This document shows positions 49,074 through 58,734 of a DNA stretch of 64,000 bases, in pieces; position 1 is the first letter of the stretch, and each line of letters starts with the position of its first letter. The translations under genes and the position numbers were made by a program. Source of the stretch: Cellulomonas shaoxiangyii (GTDB taxonomy: Bacteria; Actinomycetota; Actinomycetes; Actinomycetales; Cellulomonadaceae); contig NZ_CP039291.1 of NCBI RefSeq assembly GCF_004798685.1, forward strand, positions 1,736,001-1,800,000, given 5' to 3'. The notes under the pieces are model-generated. The model saw only the letters and a list, made by a program, of their open reading frames with translations. It was not told where the DNA came from and made no database searches.

Positions 49074-51113
49074 GTGACCCACCCGTTCGACGTGCACGCC
49101 GCCACCCTCGTCTGGCGCGGCGACGGCGAGACCCTCGTCGTCGAGCCCTGGGGGCGCGACAGCGTGCGCGTCCGCTCGGCGCTCGGCGACGTCGTCGACG
49201 CCGACTGGGCGCTGCTCGTGCCGGACCCCGAGGCGCACGTCGGCGCGACGCTCGCCGTCGACGGCGCGACCGCCACGCTGACCAACGGCCGCATCCGCGT
49301 GGTCGCCACCGCGACGAGCGGGAAGGACTGGCAGACCGGTGCCGTCGTGCACGACTGCCGGCTCGCGTTCGAGGACGCCGACGGCCGGCCGCTCTTCTCC
49401 GAGGTGCCCTCCGGCGGGGCGCTCAAGGTGCGGGCGCGCACGTACCGGCCGCTGCCCGGCGGTGGCGTGCGGGCCGGGCTCGCGCTGCAGTCACCGGACG
49501 GCGAGCACCTGGCGGGGATGGGGCAGTACCAGCAGGACCTGGTCGACCTCAAGGGCTGCACGCTCGAGCTGGCGCACCGCAACTCCCAGGCGAGCGTGCC
49601 GTTCGTCCGGTCCAGCGCGGGCTACGGGTTCCTCTGGCACAACCCCGCGGTCGGCCGCGCGACCTTCGCGGCCAACCGCACCGAGTGGACGGCGGAGAGC
49701 TGCCGCCAGCTCGACTACTGGGTGACGGCGGGCGAGACGCCGGCCGCGATCAGCAGCCGCTACGCGGAGGCCACCGGGCACGCGCCGATGATGCCCGAGC
49801 ACGGGCTGGGGTTCTGGCAGTGCAAGCTGCGCTACTCCAGCCAGGAGGAGCTGCTGACCGTCGCGCGCGAGCACGTGCGCCGCGGCCTGCCGCTGGACGT
49901 GATCGTCGCCGACTTCTTCCACTGGCCGCACATGGGGGACTTCCGGTTCGAGGACGAGTTCTGGCCGGACCCGGCGGCGATGGTCGCCGAGCTGCGCGAG
50001 CTCGACGTCGAGCTGATGGTCTCGGTGTGGCCGCAGGTCTCGCTGGAGTCGGAGAACTTCGCCGAGATGGCCCGGCGCAACCTCCTGGCCCGCACCAACC
50101 GCGGCATCGACGTGCAGATGTGGTTCGGCGGCCCGAGCAGGTTCGTGGACGTGACCAACCCGGCCGCGCGCGCATACCTGTGGGACCGGTGCCGGGAGGG
50201 CTACGCGCGCCACGGGATCCGGCTGTTCTGGCTCGACGAGGCGGAGCCGGAGTTCGGGGTCTACGACCTCGACGCGTACCGGTACCACGCGGGCCAGGCG
50301 CTCGAGGTCGGGAACCTGTACCCGCAGGCGTTCTCGCGCGCGTTCTGGGAGGGCCAGACCGCCGACGGCGAGACCGACGTCGTGAACCTCGTGCGCTGCG
50401 CGTGGGCGGGGTCGCAGCGGTACGGCGCCCTGGTGTGGTCGGGCGACATCCACTCCGACTTCCCGACCCTGCGCCGCCAGGTCGTGGCCGGCGTGCACAT
50501 GGGCGCCGCCGGCATCCCGTGGTTCACGACCGACATCGGCGGGTTCGGCGGCGGCCGCACCGACGACCCCGCGTTCCACGAGCTGCTGGTCCGCTGGTTC
50601 CAGGTCGGCACGTTCCTGCCGGTCATGCGCCTGCACGGCGACCGGGCCCCGGCGAGCCCCGTGCGGGCGGCGGACGGCTCCGAGCGCAACCCGACCGGCG
50701 CCGGCAACGAGCTGTGGTCGTTCGGGGAGCCCGTGTACGACGTCCTCGAGCGCTACGTCCACCTGCGCGAGGAGCTGCGGGACTACACCCGCGACCTCAT
50801 GGCCGCCGCGCACACCGACGGACAGCCGGTCATGCGCGGGCTCGCGCACGAGTTCCCGGACGACCGGCACGCGTGGGACGTCGCGGACGAGTACCTGTAC
50901 GGGCCGTCCCTGCTGGTCGCCCCGGTGCTGGAGGCGGGCGCCACGTCCCGGGCGGTCTGGCTGCCCGCGGGTGCCACGTGGACGTCGCTCGTGACGGGCG
51001 AGGTGCACGAGGGCGGCCGCTGGGTCGACGTCGCCGCGCCCCTGGCCACGATCCCCGTCTTCGCCCGCGACGGCGCCCTGACCCACCTGGTGGGGCGCGT
51101 CCCGGCGGCCTGA
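49074..51113 (+). CDS. Glycoside hydrolase family 31 enzyme
   Basis: 679 aa from GTG 49074. Retaining alpha-glycosidase fold: N-terminal beta-sandwich, then the TIM barrel with LPLDVIVADFFHWPHMGDFRF, nucleophile Asp388 in FWLDEAEPEFG and acid/base Asp458 in WSGDIHSDF. C-terminal RGLAHEFPDD and LYGPSLLVAPV are typical. No signal peptide, so it works on imported oligosaccharides. The WLDEAEP version of the nucleophile motif is closer to alpha-xylosidase-like than to classical alpha-glucosidase members, but specificity is not settled. Confidence 0.92.
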   Translation: MTHPFDVHAATLVWRGDGETLVVEPWGRDSVRVRSALGDVVDADWALLVPDPEAHVGATLAVDGATATLTNGRIRVVATATSGKDWQTGAVVHDCRLAFEDADGRPLFSEVPSGGALKVRARTYRPLPGGGVRAGLALQSPDGEHLAGMGQYQQDLVDLKGCTLELAHRNSQASVPFVRSSAGYGFLWHNPAVGRATFAANRTEWTAESCRQLDYWVTAGETPAAISSRYAEATGHAPMMPEHGLGFWQCKLRYSSQEELLTVAREHVRRGLPLDVIVADFFHWPHMGDFRFEDEFWPDPAAMVAELRELDVELMVSVWPQVSLESENFAEMARRNLLARTNRGIDVQMWFGGPSRFVDVTNPAARAYLWDRCREGYARHGIRLFWLDEAEPEFGVYDLDAYRYHAGQALEVGNLYPQAFSRAFWEGQTADGETDVVNLVRCAWAGSQRYGALVWSGDIHSDFPTLRRQVVAGVHMGAAGIPWFTTDIGGFGGGRTDDPAFHELLVRWFQVGTFLPVMRLHGDRAPASPVRAADGSERNPTGAGNELWSFGEPVYDVLERYVHLREELRDYTRDLMAAAHTDGQPVMRGLAHEFPDDRHAWDVADEYLYGPSLLVAPVLEAGATSRAVWLPAGATWTSLVTGEVHEGGRWVDVAAPLATIPVFARDGALTHLVGRVPAA

Positions 51114-51236
51114 CCGCCGCGTGCGGCGCGCCGTCGCTACCGTCGCCCCCATGTCCCGGCACGGCCCGCCACGCAGCGCGGCGCCGTCCCACGTCCGTCG
51201 CCGTCCGCCCGCGACCACTCCCCGGAGGATCACCCC

Positions 51237-53597
51237 ATGCAGCAGCTCGACGTGCCGCGCGACCCCGCGTCCGCGGCGGGCGCGGTCCCGCCCGCCCCCG
51301 GCCGGCGCACGGCGCGGGTGCGCACCTTCCCGCTCGCGGACGTCCGGCTCCTGCCCGGGCCCTGCAAGGACGCCCAGGACGCCGACGTCCGCTACGTGCT
51401 GACGCTCGACCCCGACCGGCTGTGCGCGCCGTACCTGACGGAGGCGGGGCTCCCCGCGCCCGCGCCCGGCTACGGCAACTGGGAGGGCGACGGCATGGGT
51501 GGCCACATCGGCGGCCACTACCTCTCCGCCTGCGCCCAGCTGTGGGCGGCCACCGGCGACGAGCGGCTGCGGCAGCGGCTCGAGCACGTGCTCGACGTCC
51601 TCGGGCGCTGTCAGGAGGCGCTCGGCACCGGGTACCTGGGCGGCGTGCCCGGGGGGGCGCGGCTCGGGGCGGAGCTCGCGGCCGGTGTCGTCGACGCGGA
51701 CACCTTCAGCCTCAACGGGCGCTGGGTCCCGCTGTACAACCTCCACAAGACCGTCGCCGGCCTGCTCGACGCGGCGACGTACGCCGGCTCCGGCCGTGCC
51801 CTGGCCCTCGCGACGCGGTGGGCCGACTGGTGGCTGTCGGTGAGCCGGGCCATGCCGGACGACGCGTTCGAGGAGATGCTGCACACCGAGTTCGGCGGCA
51901 TGGCCGACGCGTTCGCGGCGCTCGCGGAGGCCACCGGTCGCGCCGACCTCCTCGCCGAGGCGCAGCGGTTCGCGCACCGCCGGCTGCTGGAGCCGCTCGT
52001 GGACGGTCGCGACGAGCTCGACGGCCTGCACGCGAACACGCAGATCGCGAAGGTCGTCGGGTACGCGCGGCTCGCGGCGCTCACGGGCGAGACCGGTTAC
52101 GCCGACGCCGCGGACACGTTCTGGCGGACGGTCACCCAGGGCCGGACGGTGGCGATCGGCGGCAACAGCGTCCGGGAGCACTTCCACCGCGCGGACGACT
52201 TCACGGCCATGGTCACCGAGCGTCAGGGCCCGGAGACGTGCAACACGTACAACATGCTGAAGCTGACCGCGCTGCGCTTCGAGGCCACCGGCGACGCCGC
52301 GCTGCTCGACTACTACGAGCGCGCGACCCTCAACCACGTGCTCTCGTCCGAGCACCCGGAGCGCGGCGGGTTCGTGTACTTCACGCCGCTGCGGCCGGGG
52401 CACTACCGCGTCTACTCCCAGCCGGCGACGTCGATGTGGTGCTGCGTCGGGTCGGGGATGGAGAACCACGCGACGTACGGCCGGCTCGTGTACTCGCGCG
52501 TCGACGGGGACCTCGCGGTGAACCTCTACCTCGGTGCCGCGCTCGACTGGGCGGAGCGCGGGCTGTCGGTGCGGGTCGAGGCGGACCTGCGCCGGTCCGA
52601 CACGGCCGTCGTGCACGTGCGGGCGGCGGCGCCGGTGGACCTCGGGCTCCGGTTGCGGCGCCCGGGCTGGGCCGACGCGATGGAGGTCGAGGTCGACGGC
52701 GAGCCCGCGGACGCCACCGAGGACGACGGGTACCTCGTGGTGCGCCGGACGTGGTCGGGGGAGGCCACCGTGACGGTGCGCTTCACCACCGGCCTCGTCG
52801 CCGAGCCGCTGCCCGACGGCTCCCCGTGGGTCGCCTACCGGTGGGGCCCGGTCGTGCTCGCGCACCGCGACGGGCACGACGCGCTGGACGGCCTCCTCGC
52901 CGGCGAGGAGCGGATGGGTCACGTCGCCGCCGGTGCGGTGCGCCCGCTCGCGGACACGCCGGTCGTCGTCGCCCAGGGCGACCCCGTCGACGCCGCCGTC
53001 CTCCTGCGACGCGACCCGCTGACGGTCGGCCTCACCGTCCGGACCGCGGGCTCCGACGCGCCGGCGACCGTGCACCTGGAGCCGTTCACCGACGTCCACG
53101 ACGCGCGGTACACCGTCTACTGGCCGGTCGGCACGGACGCGGACGCGCGTCGCGCCGAGCTCGCGGCGCTCGACGCCGCCGAGGCGCCCGAGGCCGTCGT
53201 CCTCGACGAGGTCGTCGCCGGGGAGCAGCAGCCCGAGTCCGACCACGGGTTCGCCGGCGAGCACACGCGCGCCCACGCCACCGGGGCGACGCACTCGCGC
53301 AGCGCCACCGGCTGGTTCGCGTACACGCTGCGCGACCCGGACGCGGCGGCGTCGGTCCTGCGCCTCACCTGGGTCGAGCCCGACCCCGCGGAGCCGCGCG
53401 CCCACGAGGTCCGCATCGGCGGGGCCGTGGCGCGGCCCCAGGCGGCGCTCGTGCAGGACGGCGTCCTGCACGAGGACTTCGCCGTGACCCCCGAGGCGCG
53501 CGACGCGCACGGGCAGGTGGCCGTCGCGGTGCACGGGCGGGACGGGCTCGCGACGCCGGAGCTGCTGCGGGTCCGTCTGCTGGGCGCGACCGCCTGA
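51237..53597 (+). CDS. Glycoside hydrolase family 127 beta-L-arabinofuranosidase
   Basis: 786 aa; CCGGAGGATC precedes the ATG. DUF1680/GH127 (alpha/alpha)6 barrel. Zinc and catalytic residues seen: Glu333 and Cys335 (GPETCNTYNML) and Cys402-Cys403 (MWCCVGSGMENH); Cys402 matches the cysteine nucleophile of Bifidobacterium HypBA1, and Glu314 (VREHF) may be the acid/base. C-terminal beta domains follow. No signal peptide. Cleaves beta-L-arabinofuranosides from plant glycans or glycoproteins in the family; acts here with the GH31 enzyme. Confidence 0.93.
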   Translation: MQQLDVPRDPASAAGAVPPAPGRRTARVRTFPLADVRLLPGPCKDAQDADVRYVLTLDPDRLCAPYLTEAGLPAPAPGYGNWEGDGMGGHIGGHYLSACAQLWAATGDERLRQRLEHVLDVLGRCQEALGTGYLGGVPGGARLGAELAAGVVDADTFSLNGRWVPLYNLHKTVAGLLDAATYAGSGRALALATRWADWWLSVSRAMPDDAFEEMLHTEFGGMADAFAALAEATGRADLLAEAQRFAHRRLLEPLVDGRDELDGLHANTQIAKVVGYARLAALTGETGYADAADTFWRTVTQGRTVAIGGNSVREHFHRADDFTAMVTERQGPETCNTYNMLKLTALRFEATGDAALLDYYERATLNHVLSSEHPERGGFVYFTPLRPGHYRVYSQPATSMWCCVGSGMENHATYGRLVYSRVDGDLAVNLYLGAALDWAERGLSVRVEADLRRSDTAVVHVRAAAPVDLGLRLRRPGWADAMEVEVDGEPADATEDDGYLVVRRTWSGEATVTVRFTTGLVAEPLPDGSPWVAYRWGPVVLAHRDGHDALDGLLAGEERMGHVAAGAVRPLADTPVVVAQGDPVDAAVLLRRDPLTVGLTVRTAGSDAPATVHLEPFTDVHDARYTVYWPVGTDADARRAELAALDAAEAPEAVVLDEVVAGEQQPESDHGFAGEHTRAHATGATHSRSATGWFAYTLRDPDAAASVLRLTWVEPDPAEPRAHEVRIGGAVARPQAALVQDGVLHEDFAVTPEARDAHGQVAVAVHGRDGLATPELLRVRLLGATA

Positions 53598-53604
53598 CGC
53601 GCGC

Positions 53605-53632
53605 CCGCCGCCGTCTCCTCGGACGGCGGCGG
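53605..53632 (+). terminator. Terminator hairpin after the GH127 gene
   Basis: Perfect 11-bp inverted repeat (53605-53615 / 53622-53632) with a 6-nt loop, 8 bp after the GH127 stop. Ends the sugar operon. Confidence 0.7.
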
Positions 53633-54065
53633 CCACGCGCCGCCGCGCCCGGGCAGCGAGCACCACGTCGACCGCGAGGAACGCCGGCAGCGGGGCGCCG
53701 AACACCGGGACGACGTGCGGCGCCGGCCGACGCGCACGCCGTCGCGGCCACGATCACCGTCCGCACCGTCCGCGGCGCCCCGCACCGGGTCCGGTCCACC
53801 CGCGCACCGTGACGACGTGGTCCGGGGCTGCGGCAGATCCCGGTGGCGACTGAGACGTCTCGGACGCCACCGGGACGCCCGGCGCGCAGGAGCTCCACCG
53901 TCGGCGCACCGGCCCGTATGGCGTCCGTAAGCGACCGCGCGCACGCCGTATGGATTCCGTGAGGACGGGCTGCAGGCCGCTCACCAGGGGGTTCGATCGT
54001 CGACGGCGCCCGAGCAGGGCGCTCGGACCCACGGGTCCGTCCACCGCGGAGCGGAGAAGCACAAC
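53633..54065 (+). other. Region between the sugar and kdp operons
   Basis: No convincing gene; minus-strand frames here lack family patterns. The second half carries the tandem direct repeats described separately and should contain the kdp promoter. I could not place a promoter confidently. Confidence 0.5.
53914..53963 (+). promoter_or_regulatory. Candidate KdpE operator: two pairs of 11-bp-spaced half-sites
   Basis: Box 1 has half-sites CCGTATG (53914) and CCGTAAG (53925); box 2 has CCGTATG (53946) and CCGTGAG (53957). In each box the half-sites start 11 bp apart, and the boxes start 32 bp apart, about three helix turns. OmpR/PhoB-type regulators bind such direct repeats; KdpE is the OmpR-type regulator encoded downstream. 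Confidence 0.65.
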
Positions 54066-54149
54066 GTGCTCGACATCGTCTACGTGCTGGGCGTCATCGC
54101 CCTGTTCGTGATCGTCGCAGGGATCGGGAAGGCGGTGGAGAGGCTGTGA
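54066..54149 (+). CDS. Small membrane peptide ahead of kdpF
   Basis: 27 aa (GTG start): one hydrophobic segment [17 protein letters not shown] followed by KAVERL. Its CTG-TGA overlaps the kdpF GTG by 4 bases, so the two are translationally coupled. Similar short ORFs before kdpF occur in other actinobacteria as I recall, but carry no name. Possibly an accessory subunit of the Kdp ATPase or a leader peptide that couples translation. Confidence 0.7.
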   Translation: MLDIVYVLGVIALFVIVAGIGKAVERL

Positions 54150-54235
54150 TCGTCGTCGAGCTCGTCGCGGCCGCGCTCGCCGTCGCCGCGGTCGTCTACC
54201 TCGTGGTCGCACTCGTGAAGCCGGAGCGGTTCTGA
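54146..54235 (+). CDS. kdpF: Kdp ATPase subunit KdpF
   Basis: 29 aa, one membrane segment and the typical end [12 protein letters not shown]. KdpF stabilises the KdpFABC complex. GTG start overlaps the preceding small ORF; the TGA shares a base with the kdpA ATG. Confidence 0.9.
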   Translation: MIVVELVAAALAVAAVVYLVVALVKPERF

Positions 54236-55908
54236 TGACGGCGCTCTACGCGGCCCTGAGCCTGGGGGTCGTCGTGGTGGTCCTCGCGGCGCTCCACCGG
54301 CCGCTCGGTGACTACATGGCGCACGTCTACACGACGAACGCGGACTGGAAGGTCGAGCGGGGCGTCTACCGCCTGCTCGGCGTGGACCCGCGCTCGGAGC
54401 AGACCTGGCCGGTCTACCTGCGCAGCGTGCTCGCGTTCTCGCTCGTGGGCCTGCTGCTGGTCTACCTCCTGCAGCGCACGCAGCAGTGGCTGCCGTACTC
54501 GCTGGGCCTCGGCGCGCCCTCGGAGCACCTGTCGTTCAACACCGCCGCGTCGTTCGTGGGGAACACGAACTGGCAGTCGTACTCGCCCGAGCTCACCGTG
54601 GGCTACACGGTCCAGCTCGCCGGGCTCGCGGTGCAGAACTTCGCCTCCGCCGCGGTCGGCATGGCCGTGGCCGTCGCGCTGGTCCGCGGGTTCGCCTCCC
54701 GCCGGTCCGGCACCATCGGCAACTTCTGGGTCGACCTGCTGCGCGGCACCGTGCGCATCCTGCTGCCCGTCTCGGTGCTCGCGGCGCTCGTCCTGCTGGC
54801 CGGTGGCGTCGTGCAGAACTTCGCGGGCTTCACCGACGTGACGACCCTCGCCGGTGGTGCGCAGAGCATCCCCGGTGGTCCGGTCGCGTCGCAGGAGGCC
54901 ATCAAGCTGCTCGGCACGAACGGCGGCGGCTTCTTCAACGCCAACTCGGCGCACCCGTTCGAGAACCCGACGGCGTGGACCAACGTCCTCGAGATCGTGC
55001 TCATGCTCGTCATCCCGTTCGCGCTGCCGCGCACGTTCGGCCGCATGGTCGGGGACGACCGGCAGGGGTACGCGATCCTCGCGACGATGGGCACGCTGTT
55101 CGTCGCGTCCTTCGCGGCGCTCACGGCGCTGGAGTCCGCCGGCCGCGGCACGGCGCCGCAGCTCGCCGGTGCCGCCCTGGAGGGCAAGGAGGCGCGGTTC
55201 GGGATCGTCGGGTCGACGCTCTTCGCGACGACCAGCACGGGCACGTCCACCGGTGCGGTCAACTCGATGCACGACTCGTACACCGCGCTGGGCGGCCTGC
55301 TGCCCATGCTCAACATGATGCTGGGGGAGGTCGCGCCCGGCGGCGTCGGGTCCGGCCTCTACGGGATGCTCGTCCTGGCCGTCATCGCCGTGTTCGTCGC
55401 CGGCCTGCTGGTGGGACGCACACCCGAGTACCTGGGCAAGAAGATCGGCCCGCGCGAGATCAAGCTCGCGAGCCTGTACATCCTCGTCACGCCGACGTTG
55501 GTCCTCGCGGGCACGGCCCTGAGCTTCGCCGTCCCGGCCCTGCGGGGGAGCGTCGAGTCGACGTCGATCTGGAACCCCGGCGTCCACGGCCTGTCCGAGG
55601 TGCTCTACGCGTTCACGTCCGCCGCCAACAACAACGGGTCGGCCTTCGCGGGCCTCACGGCGAACACGCCCTGGCTGAACACGGCGCTCGGCGTCGCGAT
55701 CCTGCTGGGGCGGTTCGTGCCCGTCGCGCTCGTGCTGGCGCTGGCCGGCTCCCTCGCGCAGCAGGACAAGGTCCCGGCCACGGCCGGCACGCTGCCGACC
55801 CACCGCCCGCAGTTCGTCGGGCTCCTCACCGGCGTCGTCCTCGTGCTGACCGCGCTGACCTACTTCCCCGTTCTCGCGCTGGGTCCCCTGGCGGAAGGGC
55901 TGATCTGA
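54235..55908 (+). CDS. kdpA: Potassium-transporting ATPase subunit A
   Basis: Channel-like K+ translocating subunit of KdpFABC. 557 aa, about ten membrane segments. Selectivity-filter regions: [51 protein letters not shown] and [14 protein letters not shown]. KdpA is unique to this P-type ATPase, so the call is firm. Confidence 0.98.
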   Translation: MTALYAALSLGVVVVVLAALHRPLGDYMAHVYTTNADWKVERGVYRLLGVDPRSEQTWPVYLRSVLAFSLVGLLLVYLLQRTQQWLPYSLGLGAPSEHLSFNTAASFVGNTNWQSYSPELTVGYTVQLAGLAVQNFASAAVGMAVAVALVRGFASRRSGTIGNFWVDLLRGTVRILLPVSVLAALVLLAGGVVQNFAGFTDVTTLAGGAQSIPGGPVASQEAIKLLGTNGGGFFNANSAHPFENPTAWTNVLEIVLMLVIPFALPRTFGRMVGDDRQGYAILATMGTLFVASFAALTALESAGRGTAPQLAGAALEGKEARFGIVGSTLFATTSTGTSTGAVNSMHDSYTALGGLLPMLNMMLGEVAPGGVGSGLYGMLVLAVIAVFVAGLLVGRTPEYLGKKIGPREIKLASLYILVTPTLVLAGTALSFAVPALRGSVESTSIWNPGVHGLSEVLYAFTSAANNNGSAFAGLTANTPWLNTALGVAILLGRFVPVALVLALAGSLAQQDKVPATAGTLPTHRPQFVGLLTGVVLVLTALTYFPVLALGPLAEGLI

Positions 55909-55910
55909 CC

Positions 55911-58073
55911 ATGTCCACTCTGACCGAGACACCCACGACCCCGCCCGTCACGGCGCGGCCCACCCCGTCCGCGACGCCGAGCGGCGCGTTCTCGTGGACG
56001 CAGGTGCGCCAGGCGTTCCCCGGTGCGTTCCGCAAGCTCGACCCGCGCCGCATGTGGCGCAACCCCGTCATGTTCCTCGTCTGGGTCGGCGCCGCCCTCA
56101 CCACGGTGCTCGCCGTCGCCGAGCCCTTCCTGGGCGGCCCCGGCACGTCCGGCGGCACCGAGGTCCCCGCATCGTTCACGGCCGTCATCGCGGCGTTCCT
56201 GTGGCTGACCGTCCTGTTCGCCAACCTCGCCGAGTCCGTCGCCGAGGGCCGCGGCAAGGCCCAGGCGGACTCCCTGCGCGCGACCCGGACGGCGACGGCC
56301 GCGCACCGGGTCGGCGCGTACGACGCGGACACCGACCCCGGTGCGACCGGCGCGCGCACGGACGAGGTGTCGTCCGCCGACCTGCGGCTCGGGGACGTCG
56401 TCGTCGTCACCGCCGGGGAGCTCGTCCCCGGGGACGGCGAGATCGTGTGGGGCATCGCGTCGGTCGACGAGTCCGCCATCACGGGCGAGTCCGCTCCCGT
56501 GATCCGCGAGTCCGGGGGTGACCGGTCCGCCGTGACCGGTGGCACGCGCGTGCTCTCCGACCGCGTCGTCGTGCGCATCACGTCGAAGCCGGGGGAGACG
56601 TTCGTCGACCGCATGATCAGCCTCGTCGAGGGCGCCAGCCGGCAGAAGACGCCGAACGAGATCGCGCTGAGCATCCTGCTGGCATCGCTGTCGATCGTGT
56701 TCGTGGTGGTCGCGCTGACCCTGAACCCGATCGCGTCCTACGCGGCGAGCCCCGTCAGCGTGACGGTCCTCGTGGCGCTGCTGGTCTGCCTGATCCCGAC
56801 GACCATCGGGGCGCTGCTGTCGGCGATCGGCATCGCCGGCATGGACCGCCTGGTGCAGCGCAACGTGCTGGCCATGTCGGGCCGCGCGGTGGAGGCCGCC
56901 GGCGACGTGACCACCCTCCTGCTCGACAAGACCGGCACGATCACCTACGGCAACCGCCGCGCGACGCAGTTCCTGCCGGTGGACGACGTCCCGCAGCACG
57001 AGCTCGTGCGCGCCGCCGCCGTCGCCTCGCTGGCCGACCCGACACCGGAGGGCAGCTCGATCGTCGAGCTCGCCCGCACCCTCGGCGTCGACCCCGGCAC
57101 CAGCGCACCCGGGACGGTCGTGCCCTTCACCGCCCAGACCCGGATGTCCGGGATCGACGAACCGGACGGCACGCAGCTCCGCAAGGGTGCCGGCTCGGCG
57201 GTGACGGCGTGGCTCGAGGAGGACGGCCGGCTGCCGAGCAGCGTGGTCGCGCAGGTCGAGGACGCCGTCGAGCACGTCGCCGCGTCGGGCGGCACGCCGC
57301 TCGTCGTCGCCGCGAAGACCCCCGGGGCACCGGGCCGCGTGCTCGGCGTCGTCCACCTCAAGGACGTCGTCAAGGAGGGCCTCGCCGAGCGGTTCGCCGA
57401 GCTGCGCTCCATGGGCATCCGCACGGTCATGATCACGGGTGACAACCCGCTCACCGCCAAGGCGATCGCCGCCGAGGCGGGGGTCGACGACTTCCTCGCC
57501 GAGGCGACGCCGGAGCAGAAGCTCGCCCTGATCCGCAAGGAGCAGGAGGGCGGCAACCTCGTCGCGATGACCGGTGACGGCACGAACGACGCGCCGGCGC
57601 TCGCGCAGGCCGACGTCGGCGTCGCCATGAACTCCGGCACCTCCGCCGCCAAGGAGGCGGGGAACATGGTCGACCTCGACTCGGACCCCACCAAGCTCAT
57701 CGACGTGGTGCGCATCGGCAAGCAGCTGCTCATCACCCGCGGCGCGCTGACGACGTTCTCGATCGCGAACGACATCGCCAAGTACTTCGCCATCATCCCG
57801 GCCATGTTCATGGGCGTGTTCCCCGGGCTCGGCGCCCTCAACGTCATGGGCCTGAGCTCGCCGTCGTCCGCCGTCCTGTCGGCGATCGTCTTCAACGCGA
57901 TCATCATCGTCCTGCTCATCCCGCTCGCGCTGCGCGGCGTGCGGTACCGGCCGCTCGACGCGTCCGCGACCCTCGGCCGCAACCTGCTGATCTACGGCGT
58001 CGGCGGGATCGTCGCGCCGTTCGTCGGCATCTGGCTCATCGACCTGGTCGTGCGCCTCATCCCCGGGTACTGA
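55911..58073 (+). CDS. kdpB: Potassium-transporting ATPase ATP-binding subunit B
   Basis: P-type ATPase catalytic subunit. 720 aa, ATG 2 bp after kdpA. Phosphorylation Asp in [18 protein letters not shown] motif in AITGESAPV; nucleotide domain with RKGAGSAV and the hinge [25 protein letters not shown]. About 30 extra N-terminal residues rich in Thr and Pro. Confidence 0.98.
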   Translation: MSTLTETPTTPPVTARPTPSATPSGAFSWTQVRQAFPGAFRKLDPRRMWRNPVMFLVWVGAALTTVLAVAEPFLGGPGTSGGTEVPASFTAVIAAFLWLTVLFANLAESVAEGRGKAQADSLRATRTATAAHRVGAYDADTDPGATGARTDEVSSADLRLGDVVVVTAGELVPGDGEIVWGIASVDESAITGESAPVIRESGGDRSAVTGGTRVLSDRVVVRITSKPGETFVDRMISLVEGASRQKTPNEIALSILLASLSIVFVVVALTLNPIASYAASPVSVTVLVALLVCLIPTTIGALLSAIGIAGMDRLVQRNVLAMSGRAVEAAGDVTTLLLDKTGTITYGNRRATQFLPVDDVPQHELVRAAAVASLADPTPEGSSIVELARTLGVDPGTSAPGTVVPFTAQTRMSGIDEPDGTQLRKGAGSAVTAWLEEDGRLPSSVVAQVEDAVEHVAASGGTPLVVAAKTPGAPGRVLGVVHLKDVVKEGLAERFAELRSMGIRTVMITGDNPLTAKAIAAEAGVDDFLAEATPEQKLALIRKEQEGGNLVAMTGDGTNDAPALAQADVGVAMNSGTSAAKEAGNMVDLDSDPTKLIDVVRIGKQLLITRGALTTFSIANDIAKYFAIIPAMFMGVFPGLGALNVMGLSSPSSAVLSAIVFNAIIIVLLIPLALRGVRYRPLDASATLGRNLLIYGVGGIVAPFVGIWLIDLVVRLIPGY

Positions 58074-58117
58074 CGCCAGGCCCCGGTACCGACCAGTCGG
58101 CAAGGAGACATCGCACC

Positions 58118-58732
58118 ATGAGCACCAGCACACGCAGCACCGGACGCGTCCTGTGGGTCGCCACCCGCGCCATGATCCTGTTCACCCTCGTCCTCGGGGT
58201 GGGGTACACCCTGCTCGTCACCGGCATCGGGCAGCTCGTGCTCCCCGCGCAGGCCGACGGCTCGCTCGTCCGGGACGGCGACGGGCAGGTCGTCGGCTCC
58301 GCGCTGATCGGCCAGCCCTTCACCGACGCTGACGGTGCCCCGCTGCCCGAGTACTTCCAGCCCCGGCCCTCCGCCGCCGGCGACGGGTACGACGGGGGCG
58401 CGTCGTCGGGCTCGAACCTCGGGCCCGAGAACGAGGACCTCGTCGCCGCGATCGAGGAGCGGCGCGACCAGGTCGCCCAGCTCGAGGGCGTCGACGTCGA
58501 CGACGTCCCGGCGGACGCGGTGACGGCGTCGGCCTCGGGTCTCGACCCGCACGTCAGCCCCGCGTACGCGGCCCTCCAGGTCGAGCGCGTCGCCGACGCG
58601 CGCGGGATGAGCGCCGGTGACGTCGAGGCGCTCGTCGCGCGGCACACTGAGGCCCGGGCCCTCGGCTTCCTCGGTGAGCCCGTCGTCCACGTGCTCGAGC
58701 TCAACATCGCCCTCGACCAGATGCAGAGGTGA
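58118..58732 (+). CDS. kdpC: Potassium-transporting ATPase subunit C
   Basis: 204 aa. One N-terminal membrane segment (FTLVLGVGYTLLVTGIGQLV) and an extracytoplasmic domain: GSALIGQPFTD, YFQPRPSA, GSNLGPENEDLV and DPHVSPAYAALQVERVA. Stabilises the KdpAB complex. CAAGGAGA precedes the ATG. Its end overlaps the possible GTG of kdpD. Confidence 0.97.
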   Translation: MSTSTRSTGRVLWVATRAMILFTLVLGVGYTLLVTGIGQLVLPAQADGSLVRDGDGQVVGSALIGQPFTDADGAPLPEYFQPRPSAAGDGYDGGASSGSNLGPENEDLVAAIEERRDQVAQLEGVDVDDVPADAVTASASGLDPHVSPAYAALQVERVADARGMSAGDVEALVARHTEARALGFLGEPVVHVLELNIALDQMQR

Positions 58733-58734
58733 CC

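Noticed and set aside
49491..53705. A 1404-aa open frame on the - strand
   Set aside because: Antisense shadow of GH31 and GH127; no motif in it.
48944..53812. A 1622-aa open frame on the + strand over the GH31 and GH127 genes
   Set aside because: Out of frame with both enzymes and composed of Arg/Pro/Ala-rich sequence without domains.
53117..53944. 275-aa - strand ORF at the end of the sugar operon
   Set aside because: Mostly antisense to GH127, Ser/Arg-rich, and crosses the terminator hairpin.
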